NCBI GenBank assembly: GCA_011526565.1
Contig: WYBL01000069.1
Coordinates: 36,754-100,753 of the forward strand
Source: Acidobacteriota bacterium
Lineage (GTDB): Bacteria > Acidobacteriota > Vicinamibacteria > Fen-336
Direction: 5' to 3'
DNA length: 64,000 nt
Below are positions 40,520-49,089 of this stretch, piece after piece; the stretch's first letter is position 1, and every line of letters begins with the position of its first letter. The notes under the pieces were generated by a model that was not told where the DNA came from, ran no database searches, and saw only the letters and a program-made list of their open reading frames with translations. Position numbers and translations under genes: made by a program.

Positions 40520-41920
40520 GTGTCGCCCCGCCTGGCGCTGGGTGCCGCCTGCCTGTTGCTGGGCGTCTCGGAAGTGGTGGCGCTGACCCAGTCGCTGCAG
40601 CGCTACTCGCAGCGATGGGAGGGCGCGCTCCACGAGGCGCGTGCGGCAGTGGCCCGCGACCGGGCCCTGCTCGAGGAAGTCGCGCGAGTGCAGGGGCCAG
40701 GCCGGGTGGCCGCGCTCGCGGTGAGCCGTGGCCTCGGCTCCGAGGCCGAGGTCTTCGAGGCCGGCGGACGGCGGCTGGCGGCCGTGCCGCGCTCGCCCCG
40801 CGTGACCCACCGGCTCTCGGCCGCACAGCGCGCCCGCGCCCGCGCCCTCCCGCTCGCGATCGGCCCGCTGGCCGGGCCGGAACCGCGCATCCTCGTCTAC
40901 GTCGGGCTCGGCAGCGAGCCGCAGGATCTCCTGCTGCGGCTGGCGCGGCCCGTCAGCGCCGAACCGTCCGCGCTGCCGTCCGCGCACCGCGCCGACCTGA
41001 TCGCCCACGCCGCGGTCCTGGGCCTCACGCTGGCAGCGGGGTTGCTGGCCTTCGCTCCCGTGCCCTCCGAGCCGGGCCGCGGCGGCGCGCTGCGCGCCTA
41101 CGAGCAGGCCCTCGACCGGCTGCGCAGCCAGGGGGAAGCCCTCTCCCGCGAGCACGACGAGGAGCGCCAGCGCATGGAAGGCGAGCTCAAGGAGCTCGAG
41201 GCGCTGGCCCGGGCGGGCGAACTGACGGCCGGGGTCGTGCACGAGGTGCGCAACGGCCTCGGCACCGTGCTCGGCTACGCGCGAATGCTCGAGCGCGACC
41301 CGGGCGCCGCGGCGGAGGCCGGGCTGCGCATTCGCGAGGAGTGCGAGGCGCTCGAAGGCGTGGTTCGGCGCTTCGTCGACTACGTCCGGCAGGAGCGGCT
41401 GGACGTGGCCCCGATCGCGGTCGCCGGGCTGCTCGCGCGGGTGGCCGGCCGCGAGGGCCGTGCCCGCGACGACGTGCGCGCGGAAGTCGCCGTGGAGCCG
41501 GGCCTGACGCTGCACGGCGACGAGTCGTTGCTCGAGAGGGCGCTGGAGAACGTCGTGCGCAACGCCTACCAGGTGTCGCCGCCCCACGCCGCCCTGCGCC
41601 TCGAGGGGCGCGTGGCCGGCGCCTTAGCGGAACTGGTGGTGGAGGACAGCGGGCCTGGCCTGGCGCTCAGCCCGTCCGAGGCGCTGCGCCCGTTCCGGAG
41701 CGCTCGCCCCGGTGGCCTGGGGCTCGGCCTCGCGCTCGCGCACAAGCTGGTGCGCCTCCACGGGGGGAGCATCCGCTTCGAGCCGGTCGCCCGTGGAGGG
41801 CTGCGGGTCGTCCTGAGCCTGCCTCTCCAGGGCCCGGCGGTAGAGAACGGTAACGTCGGAGCTGAGCCAGGCGCAGGTGCGCCCCCCGACCGAACAGGAC
41901 AAGGTCTTTCTTTAGAGTGA
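40520..41920 (+). CDS. Orphan membrane sensor histidine kinase
   Basis: 466 residues. Two membrane helices (about 5-22 and 165-185) enclose an extracytoplasmic sensor of about 140 residues with no recognised domain. A coiled region leads to an H-box with a short motif (GVVHEVRNGLGTVLGYA), then N-box ENVVRNAYQVS, G1 VVEDSGPGL and G2 GGLGLGLALAHKL. No response regulator is adjacent. Sitting between pilD and the minor pilins, it may sense surface contact or envelope state and feed PilR; that is inference. Confidence 0.88.
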   Translation: MSPRLALGAACLLLGVSEVVALTQSLQRYSQRWEGALHEARAAVARDRALLEEVARVQGPGRVAALAVSRGLGSEAEVFEAGGRRLAAVPRSPRVTHRLSAAQRARARALPLAIGPLAGPEPRILVYVGLGSEPQDLLLRLARPVSAEPSALPSAHRADLIAHAAVLGLTLAAGLLAFAPVPSEPGRGGALRAYEQALDRLRSQGEALSREHDEERQRMEGELKELEALARAGELTAGVVHEVRNGLGTVLGYARMLERDPGAAAEAGLRIREECEALEGVVRRFVDYVRQERLDVAPIAVAGLLARVAGREGRARDDVRAEVAVEPGLTLHGDESLLERALENVVRNAYQVSPPHAALRLEGRVAGALAELVVEDSGPGLALSPSEALRPFRSARPGGLGLGLALAHKLVRLHGGSIRFEPVARGGLRVVLSLPLQGPAVENGNVGAEPGAGAPPDRTGQGLSLE

Positions 41921-41941
41921 GTTCCGGGCTCTGGCCCAGAT

Positions 41942-41957
41942 CGGCCCGGGCCTTGCA
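41942..41957 (+). promoter_or_regulatory. Sigma-54-like site before the minor pilin operon
   Basis: CGGCCCGGGCCTTGCA matches TGGCACG-N4-TTGCW at 10 of 12 defined positions, and its GG (41943-41944) and GC (41955-41956) are 10 bp apart. The start would be near 41968, 12 nt before the first ATG. An alternative sigma-70 -10, TAGAGT at 41913-41918, overlaps the kinase stop. In such GC-rich DNA the match could be chance. Confidence 0.4.
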
Positions 41958-41979
41958 AGAGGCAGAGGACGAGGTAGGA

Positions 41980-42570
41980 ATGAATCGACCCGGGAAGGCG
42001 TCCGGCTTTTCGCTGATCGAGTTGCTCACGGTGGCCGGCATCATCGCGCTGGCTGCCGCGATTTCGCTGCCTTACATCATGGAGTACGTCCGCACGTCCC
42101 GCATCCGCTCCGCGGCGAGCGAGATCCAGGCGGAGATCCAGACCGCCCGCGGGCGAGCGATCGCCCGCAACGTCGGTTTCGGCGTGGTCTTCGTCGCCCT
42201 GTCGTCGACCAGCTACCAGTACCTGATCGAGGACGACATGGTGCCGCCGATCAACGCGGCGACCCGGCCCGACCTCGGGACCCTGGCTGACGACGACGCG
42301 CAGCGGGGTCAGGTCCGGCAGCTTCCGATCGGCGTCGAATTCGAACTCGGCGGGGCCAACGACAGCGGGTTCCGGATCGACCGCCTCGGGGCCTGGTGCG
42401 ACCCGACGTCCTCGAACCCTTCCTGTCCCGCCCTGGTCCCCGGGTCGCTCTCCGTCGTCAACGCCTTCGTGAACTCCACGAGCGGCACGATCATCCGGCT
42501 CAAGCAGCCGAGCACCGGCCTCACCCGCCAGGTCACGATCTCGACCGGCGGCCGGGTCCTGGTCCAGTAG
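41980..42570 (+). CDS. Minor pilin/pseudopilin, FimT/GspH type
   Basis: 196 residues. The leader MNRPGKASG precedes FSLIELLTVAGIIALAAAI with mature Glu5. After the helix a FimT/GspH region follows (SRIRSAASEIQAEIQTARGRAIARN) and the GG.V.VQ ending typical of that family. It likely primes or caps the fibre. GAGGTAGG lies just before ATG 41980. First of five genes ending with pilY1. Confidence 0.88.
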   Translation: MNRPGKASGFSLIELLTVAGIIALAAAISLPYIMEYVRTSRIRSAASEIQAEIQTARGRAIARNVGFGVVFVALSSTSYQYLIEDDMVPPINAATRPDLGTLADDDAQRGQVRQLPIGVEFELGGANDSGFRIDRLGAWCDPTSSNPSCPALVPGSLSVVNAFVNSTSGTIIRLKQPSTGLTRQVTISTGGRVLVQ

Positions 42571-42575
42571 GAGCC

Positions 42576-43091
42576 ATGCACATGGAGGGAACCCGCCCCG
42601 TTCGCCCCCGGGACGCCGAAGCCGGCTTCTCGCTGATGGAAGCACTGATGGCGGTGCTGCTGCTGAGCTTCGGCCTGGTGGCGGTCGCCAACCTGTTCAT
42701 CGTCAGCGCCAGCTCCAACCAGGTCGCGAACCAGAGTTCGGCGACCGTGACCCAGGCCAACGAGGTGCTGGAGCGGCTGAAGGCGATCCCGTTCAGCCAG
42801 CTCACGACGGGCGGCAACCTCGAGGCGAACGCCGGTTCGAACACCTCGTGCGACGACGACGCGACCAACTGCGTGATCGTCGGCAACTTCAACGCCACCC
42901 GCCAGGTGCTCGGCGTGGGCCGGATCCGCACCCGGTGGACGATCGCGCGCCCCGGGGCCGGCGGGCCCGACACCCTGTTCATCCGGGTCCGTTCCGAGGC
43001 GATCGGCACGCTGTCCGCCTCGCGGACGCGGACCGAGTACAGCTCCTTCCGCACCTGCACGCTCGGCACCGACGGAGGCTGCCCCTTCTAG
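42576..43091 (+). CDS. pilV: Minor pilin PilV-like
   Basis: 171 residues. Leader ending DAEAG, then FSLMEALMAVLLLSFGLVAVANL (the methionine at mature position 4 and E at 5 are typical of PilV). The head has an NQSSATVTQANEVLERLKAIPF helix and several cysteines (CDDDATNC; CTLGTDGGC). ATG 42576 lies 5 nt after the previous stop; ATG 42582 has slightly better spacing to GGAG. Confidence 0.87.
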   Translation: MHMEGTRPVRPRDAEAGFSLMEALMAVLLLSFGLVAVANLFIVSASSNQVANQSSATVTQANEVLERLKAIPFSQLTTGGNLEANAGSNTSCDDDATNCVIVGNFNATRQVLGVGRIRTRWTIARPGAGGPDTLFIRVRSEAIGTLSASRTRTEYSSFRTCTLGTDGGCPF

Positions 43092-43107
43092 GGGCAGGGA
43101 ACGAACA

Positions 43108-44091
43108 ATGCGCAGCACGGTCCGCGAGGCCGGTTTCAGCCTCATCGAGCTGATGGTGGCGATGGCGATCACCCTGATCGTCTCGGGTTCGATCTACGGC
43201 CTGATCGCCAACAGCCAGAACTCGTTCCGGCGCGATCCCGAGATCTCCGAGCGGCAGCAGAACATCCGGGTGGCGATCGACCGCATCCGCCAGGACCTGT
43301 CGGTGGCGGGGATGTCGATGGGAGCGTTCGTCCAGGTGTTCACCAACGGCCTCGACGACGCGGGCGACTCCTCGTTCCCGTCGCAGATCGTGAGCGGCGA
43401 GAACAGCGACATCCTGGAGTTCTACGGCAACGACGGGCTGTGTCCGGACGCCTACGTCGACACGGGCAACCCGACCGACGGCGCCAACATCAACACCGTC
43501 GGGACCATCCCGGACTGCTATCCCGAACCGGGCATGGTCTTCATCCTGTTCGCCGATGGCGGGGTCAAGAAGGGGTGGGGACACAACATCCACGCCCAGA
43601 ACCACAAGCTGAACTTCCCGCCCGGCCAGCAACCCGCGTGGTCGGACATCCAGGCCAACGCGGACCTGACCAACCCCGCGCTGCCCGTGCGCCTGCTGAA
43701 CATCTCCCTCTATCGCTACGCCATCGGGGCCGACGTCGACGGACAGCCGGGGCTCTACCGCACGACGTCGGGTGGCATCGATGGGGCCACCGGCATCGTC
43801 GACGACACGCCGCCGGGCATCGGCTGGATTCTCCTGGCCCGCGGCGTCGAGGATCTCCAGGTCCAGTACAGGAACGGCTCGGGCAACTGGTCCGACACCC
43901 CGGGCACCGTGACCGCGAACGACTACGCGACGCTGGTGCGGGAGGTGCGCGTCACCCTTTCGGCGCGGACGACTGGCGGCGCCGGCACCGGTTCCGACGG
44001 GCGCGTGATCCGCGGGCGCATGACGACGGTCGTCGCGCCGCGCGCGACGCTGACCCACCTCTCGACGGCGCCAACCCCGCAGTGGCAATGA
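43108..44091 (+). CDS. pilW: Minor pilin PilW-like
   Basis: 327 residues, the long minor pilin size of PilW. Leader MRSTVREAG then FSLIELMVAMAITLIVSGSIYGL; the RQQNIRVAIDRIRQDLSVAGM segment is the PilW signature. The large head is rich in Asp/Gly. The stop overlaps the next start (ATGA). GGGGCAGGGA is a loose ribosome site. Confidence 0.88.
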   Translation: MRSTVREAGFSLIELMVAMAITLIVSGSIYGLIANSQNSFRRDPEISERQQNIRVAIDRIRQDLSVAGMSMGAFVQVFTNGLDDAGDSSFPSQIVSGENSDILEFYGNDGLCPDAYVDTGNPTDGANINTVGTIPDCYPEPGMVFILFADGGVKKGWGHNIHAQNHKLNFPPGQQPAWSDIQANADLTNPALPVRLLNISLYRYAIGADVDGQPGLYRTTSGGIDGATGIVDDTPPGIGWILLARGVEDLQVQYRNGSGNWSDTPGTVTANDYATLVREVRVTLSARTTGGAGTGSDGRVIRGRMTTVVAPRATLTHLSTAPTPQWQ

Positions 44092-44897
44092 AAGCCGCAC
44101 AGGAGAAGATGATGATGGCCTCTCCCGACCCCGTCCCCGCGCCGAAGGGCGAGCGCGGCTTCGCGCTGATCCTGGCGCTGATGGCGCTGGTGTTGCTGAC
44201 CACGCTGGGGCTGACGCTGACCGCGACGACCTCCACGGAGCTGCGGATCGCGACCAACTACCGCTGGAGCGAGCAGGCGTACCACAACGCCGAGAGCGGC
44301 ATCGAGCTCGGCAAGCGCTACCTGCGCCAGCTCGACTGGCGGATCCTGCTGTGGCCCAGCCGCGAGGCGGCTCTGGACACGGCACCGAGCACCGTCAACA
44401 TCCCGGCGCGGACCGGGCCCGAAGGCGAGGCCAGCCGCAACTTCGAGCTGCAGGACTGCGACACGGACGCCGACCTCGGCGGCAACGTCGGCTTCGGCGT
44501 CGTGCTCGACGACCTGAACGAGGCGTTCCCGTTCCAGAACAGCTCGCAGTTCCTCGGCACTGCCCTGAACGGCACGATCACGCTGTGGATCCGGCGGCCG
44601 ATCGACACGGCGGCCGACGGCACCCGCAGCGAGTCGGTCGACGACAACCGCGTGATCCTGACGGCCGAAGGCACGGCGCCCTTCAGCCAGGGCGGGGCCA
44701 CGGGAACGTATCAGATGATCAACCGCGCGGTGCGTTACATCGAGGTCGAGCTGACCCGGCAGGACCCGAACGACTGCGAGAACCGCTCCGCCCAGGCCGG
44801 CAGCGGTCCCTCGGGCAGTGGATACGACCAGTGCGACGTGGTCTCGCCCGGAGGCGTGGCCGGCGGCGCAACCGAAGTCAACACGGGGCTCAGGTAA
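44088..44897 (+). CDS. pilX: Minor pilin PilX-like
   Basis: 269 residues. A long cytoplasmic leader ends in KGERGFALILALMALVLLTTLGLT, lacking the mature Glu5, as in PilX proteins. NYRWSEQAYHNAESGIELGKRYL is the PilX-type segment after the helix. ATG 44088 gives coupling to pilW; ATG 44115 with AGGAG 9 nt upstream is an equally plausible start. PilX helps to incorporate PilY1 at the tip. Confidence 0.85.
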   Translation: MKAAQEKMMMASPDPVPAPKGERGFALILALMALVLLTTLGLTLTATTSTELRIATNYRWSEQAYHNAESGIELGKRYLRQLDWRILLWPSREAALDTAPSTVNIPARTGPEGEASRNFELQDCDTDADLGGNVGFGVVLDDLNEAFPFQNSSQFLGTALNGTITLWIRRPIDTAADGTRSESVDDNRVILTAEGTAPFSQGGATGTYQMINRAVRYIEVELTRQDPNDCENRSAQAGSGPSGSGYDQCDVVSPGGVAGGATEVNTGLR

Positions 44898-47800
44898 ATG
44901 ACGAACGAAACTGTGGCAACCATCGAGTCCCGCGGCGCAGCGGCTCCGGCCCGCACTCGGCGGCGAGCGCGACGCGCGGCCCTCGCCGGAATCGCGGGCG
45001 CCCTGGCCCTGCTGCTCGTCGGCGACAGCGCGCGGACCCAGTCCGCGATCGACGGCGGCATCGACCCGCTCGAGATCCTCAAGCTGACGGTGAAGAACAA
45101 CGTGCTGTTCATCGTCGACACCTCGGGCTCGATGAAGTGGCCCGTCGACCAGGACAACTTCACGGTCGGCGCCGACGACCCGATGAGCCGCATGTACCAG
45201 GCCAAGGAGGCCGTGCTCCAGGTCGTCAGCCAGAACTCCGACCGCCTCAACTTCGGCCTCGCCAGCTACGAGGTCACCAACGCCAGCAAGTTCCTGAACG
45301 GCAACATCTCGGGCCGTGAGAACTTCAACGGCAACCGCGCCACCGGAGACAACTTCGACGGCCCGCTGATCTACGTGTCGGTCGACGCCGCCGCGGCGTC
45401 CTTCTACGAGCCGCGGACCTGTCCTGCCAGCGGCACCACCCGCGACGGCTACTTCTGCCAGATCGACATCGACCTCGCCGACTACGACGGCACCTCGAGC
45501 ACGGAGGTCTACCAGAGCTTCTACAACAACTCGGTCGACGGCGACGGCAACGACCGGACGCCGGCTCGCTTCCGGGACCCGTACCCCACGGGCTGCACGC
45601 CCGGCGTGGACTGCCGCTATTACCTGCAGTCCCGGCTCCTGCGCGACGACGTGCGGTTCGAGTGGGACATGACCGCCGCGACGATGGCCACGTCGCTGAC
45701 GGCTACGGAGGCGATCGACTGCTCGGCGTACTACACGGCCAATGCGGCCGCGCTCAACGGGAAGTTCAGCGACGACAACCCGAATCGGCCCTGCATCCAG
45801 ATGCGCAACCGGCAGACCGGCGCGGTCGCCACGTTCTTCTACTCCTCCGGCACCTTCGCCAACAGCAGCTCCACGAGCTGCGGTGGCACGGCCACCATCA
45901 CCAACGTGGCGACCTGCGACCCGGCTTCGGGCGCCCTGGCCCTGCAGGCGATCGACCTGGCGATGCAGCCCGAGATCCTGGTCAACGCCGACGGTTCGCT
46001 CGGCGGCCTGCCCGCGGCCAACAGCGCAGCGACGCTCGAAGGCGTGGCGCCCACGCTCAACGGCCTGCGCGCCGCCCAGGCGACGCCGCTCGCCGGGTCG
46101 CTCAACGAAGTACGGACCACGGGCTCGCCGCTGTTCCCCGCGCGGCCGGCTGCAGTCGAAGGCGTGCAGAAGAACTACGTGATCCTGCTGACCGACGGCG
46201 ACGACACCTGCGCCTCGGGCGACAACAACGACGAGCGGGCGATCAACGCCGCCCGCGAGGCCGAGGCCCTGTTCAACAACACGGGCAGCCCGCGCAACCA
46301 GGCCGAGACGATCGTGATCGCGTTCGCGGACGCGGTCGACATCGACCGCGCCAACTGGATCGCGCGTGCGGGCTCAGGCGGCCACGTGGAATCCGACGGC
46401 ACCGTCACCTGCCCGGTCGGCGATCCGGCCCGGCCCTGCCGCGACGCCTTCACGGCCTCGAACGAGGAGGAACTGCAGCGAGTGCTCTCGGCGGCCCTGG
46501 AGCTGACCGTGGGGTCGGCCGAACTGTCCGCCTCGCCGGCCACGCTGGCGACCGTGTTCGAACTGGGCCCGCTGGTCGACGCGACCGTCGACCCCGACGA
46601 TCCCAACACCCGCTACAACGCCCGCGTCAACGTGCTGTACCAGGCGACGGTCGAGATGCCGAGCTGGAGCGGCCACTTCTACGCCTACCTCAACGACGGC
46701 TCGTTCCAGCCCGTCGGCTCCGACAACCCGAGCGGCATCTGGGACGCTGCAGAGACGATGCACGAGAGCCTCAAGGCGGGCATGCTGGACGACGTCACCG
46801 GCCGCGGCGCCAACAGCTTCACGTTCGAGGAGCTGCACGACGGGGCCACCCCGAAGGACATCCGCACCTCGAACGCCCGCATCAAGCGCCGCGTCTTCAC
46901 CTCGCACCCGACCGACGGCTCCGGGCTGTCCGTCTACAACCGGAACTTCCCGCGGACGGCCGAGGCCGACTACGACTCGTCTTCGGCCCAGGGCACCAAC
47001 GTGGTGTCGCTGTGGCCGCCGACCTCCGACGGCCTGCGCGCGCAGGGCATCGTGATCGACCCGGACGAAGGGATCGTCGGTCCGCTGGACGAGGCGCTGG
47101 GGCTGACGACGAAGACGATCGCCAACCTGGAGCTCGACCTCAAGGCCTGCCTCTTCTCGCCCACGTCGGGAGGCGCGCCCAGCGCGAGCTGCCAGTCCGC
47201 CAACGCGTCCGAGCGGCTGGCCGCGGCCAAGAAGGAAGCGCGCCAGATGATCCTCGCGTTCGTCGCGGGCGCCCGGGTCCGCACGGACGCGGATGGCTAT
47301 CCGATCCGCCACACCGATGGGCAACTGCTCTACGCCTATCGCGACTGGCTGCTGGTCGACTCGACGCTGGCCCAGCCGGCGGTCGTTTCGCCGCCGCTGC
47401 GCAACACGCCCAACGACAAGATCAAGGAGTTCCTGCTGTTCCGTGACGGGCGGCGCAACGCCAGCCGCCAGGGCATCAACGAGATCGACGAGGGCTTCGG
47501 CCTGCGCAACCCGGACTTCGACGACGCCAACCCGGCCAGCAAGGCCGACCTCAAGCCTCTGATGACGGTGGTCTACGCGGCCTTCAACGACGGGCTGCAC
47601 GCCTTCCGGGCGGGTCCCAACTGCGGCACCCTGAGCGGCGGCGTGCCCTCCTGCCCGGAGAATGGCAGCCAGGAGCTGTGGCACTACGTCCCGATCGACC
47701 AGATCCACAAGCTCTACACCCTGACGGCGCAGGGCGGCCAGCGCCAGACCCCCCACGTCTACATCACCTCGTCGTCGCCGCGCGTCTCGGACGTGTTCGT

Positions 47801-49049
47801 GCCCGGGGCCTTCACCCGTGACGGAGTCACCTACGAAGGGCGCTGGCGGACGTTGCTGCTGTTCGGGCGCGGCCCGGGCGGCAAGTTCTACACGGCGCTC
47901 GACGTCACCGCGCCCGGCCCCTACACCCGCTACGCCCTCGACACCAACCTGCCCTGGGTCCTTTGGAACAAGGGCAACGAGGACGCCTTCGTGCCGGCGC
48001 CCAACGAGAGCGCGGACGTCGGCTGGGACGCGCTCGGCCAGACCTGGTCGACGCCGGCGATCGGCAAGGTGACGGGCCGCTACCTCGACTGGCTCGCGTT
48101 CACGGGCTCGGGCTACGGCTCGAGCGCGAGCGAGGGCAGCACGTTCTACGTGCTCGACCCCGTGAGCGGCATGATCCTGTCGAGCACGACCGTGCCCCAG
48201 GGCACGTCGACCTACGTGGCGTTCAACGCCCTGGTGGCGTCGCCGTCGGCCTACAACCCGTTCCAGCTCGATCCGCCGAACTCCAGCAACAGGTCCGAGG
48301 ACCGGGTCACGCGCGTCTACATCCCTGACGTGCACGGCCGCGTGTGGCGCTTCGATGCCTCGTCCGGCGTTCCGCAGCCGGCGAGACTGCTCGACGCTGG
48401 GCCGACTCAGCCGTTCGGCGACGCCCCCGGACTGCTGAAGCTGAACGTGGACGGCACCGAGAAGCCGTGGGTGTTCCTCGCCTCCGGCAACGACCGCCGG
48501 GTCCCGCGCACCACCACCTTCTACGCCTACGGCATGCCCGACTCCACAGCGGCCGACAACCTGCTCGCCACGATCCCGCTTGGCAGCCTGCCGATCGACC
48601 CGACGGACACGGGCAACGTGGCCGGCTTCCGGCGTTCGCTCGTCGACGGCAGCGGCAACCGGTACTACAGCACGGCCCAGCCGGCCACGGCCTTCAACGC
48701 GGCGGGCAACGGACGCGTGTTCTTCGTGGCCGCCCGCTTCGTGCCGCCGGACATCACCTGCCTGTCCCGCTTCGACAGCCTGCTGTTCGGCCTCGGCGCA
48801 GCGAGCGGGGGAGCGGCCTACGACTTCAACGACGACGGCACCGCGGACCTGTTCACACAGATCACCGGCCAGCGTGTGGGCAGCGTACAGACGGCCGGCG
48901 GCCAGGTCATCTACTCCAAGAGCGGCAACCTCGACACGGCCCCGGGCCCGCCGCCGCCGCCTTCGACGATGCCGACGCCGGCTTCGCCGGAACCGGCGCG
49001 GATCAGCGTGACGGCGCTGCGCCCGGGCACGCCGGTCTGCCGCTTCTGA
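44898..49049 (+). CDS. pilY1: Pilus tip adhesin PilY1
   Basis: 1383 residues. A basic N-region and membrane/signal segment at about 27-42 precede a von Willebrand A domain starting NNVLFIVDTSGSM with MIDAS residues Asp74, Ser76, Ser78. The C-terminal half (about 800-1330) is the PilY1 beta-propeller (VVYAAFNDGLHAFRA, WHYVPIDQIHKL, GRWRTLLLFGRGPGG). DFNDDGTAD near 1315 looks like a calcium loop. A Pro-rich tail ends the protein. It acts in adhesion, surface sensing and pilus biogenesis. The ATG directly follows the pilX stop; a hairpin ends the operon. Confidence 0.95.
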   Translation: MTNETVATIESRGAAAPARTRRRARRAALAGIAGALALLLVGDSARTQSAIDGGIDPLEILKLTVKNNVLFIVDTSGSMKWPVDQDNFTVGADDPMSRMYQAKEAVLQVVSQNSDRLNFGLASYEVTNASKFLNGNISGRENFNGNRATGDNFDGPLIYVSVDAAAASFYEPRTCPASGTTRDGYFCQIDIDLADYDGTSSTEVYQSFYNNSVDGDGNDRTPARFRDPYPTGCTPGVDCRYYLQSRLLRDDVRFEWDMTAATMATSLTATEAIDCSAYYTANAAALNGKFSDDNPNRPCIQMRNRQTGAVATFFYSSGTFANSSSTSCGGTATITNVATCDPASGALALQAIDLAMQPEILVNADGSLGGLPAANSAATLEGVAPTLNGLRAAQATPLAGSLNEVRTTGSPLFPARPAAVEGVQKNYVILLTDGDDTCASGDNNDERAINAAREAEALFNNTGSPRNQAETIVIAFADAVDIDRANWIARAGSGGHVESDGTVTCPVGDPARPCRDAFTASNEEELQRVLSAALELTVGSAELSASPATLATVFELGPLVDATVDPDDPNTRYNARVNVLYQATVEMPSWSGHFYAYLNDGSFQPVGSDNPSGIWDAAETMHESLKAGMLDDVTGRGANSFTFEELHDGATPKDIRTSNARIKRRVFTSHPTDGSGLSVYNRNFPRTAEADYDSSSAQGTNVVSLWPPTSDGLRAQGIVIDPDEGIVGPLDEALGLTTKTIANLELDLKACLFSPTSGGAPSASCQSANASERLAAAKKEARQMILAFVAGARVRTDADGYPIRHTDGQLLYAYRDWLLVDSTLAQPAVVSPPLRNTPNDKIKEFLLFRDGRRNASRQGINEIDEGFGLRNPDFDDANPASKADLKPLMTVVYAAFNDGLHAFRAGPNCGTLSGGVPSCPENGSQELWHYVPIDQIHKLYTLTAQGGQRQTPHVYITSSSPRVSDVFVPGAFTRDGVTYEGRWRTLLLFGRGPGGKFYTALDVTAPGPYTRYALDTNLPWVLWNKGNEDAFVPAPNESADVGWDALGQTWSTPAIGKVTGRYLDWLAFTGSGYGSSASEGSTFYVLDPVSGMILSSTTVPQGTSTYVAFNALVASPSAYNPFQLDPPNSSNRSEDRVTRVYIPDVHGRVWRFDASSGVPQPARLLDAGPTQPFGDAPGLLKLNVDGTEKPWVFLASGNDRRVPRTTTFYAYGMPDSTAADNLLATIPLGSLPIDPTDTGNVAGFRRSLVDGSGNRYYSTAQPATAFNAAGNGRVFFVAARFVPPDITCLSRFDSLLFGLGAASGGAAYDFNDDGTADLFTQITGQRVGSVQTAGGQVIYSKSGNLDTAPGPPPPPSTMPTPASPEPARISVTALRPGTPVCRF

Positions 49050-49056
49050 TCCTGAC

Positions 49057-49087
49057 GCGGGTCCCCGGGGCGCTCCCGGGGACCCGC
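49057..49087. terminator. Hairpin between convergent pilY1 and sulfatase-like genes
   Basis: GCGGGTCCCCGGG (49057-49069) and CCCGGGGACCCGC (49075-49087) form a perfect 13-bp stem with a 5-nt loop in the 40-bp gap between two convergent genes. Probably a bidirectional terminator, although T-tracts are short. Confidence 0.7.
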
Positions 49088-49089
49088 CT

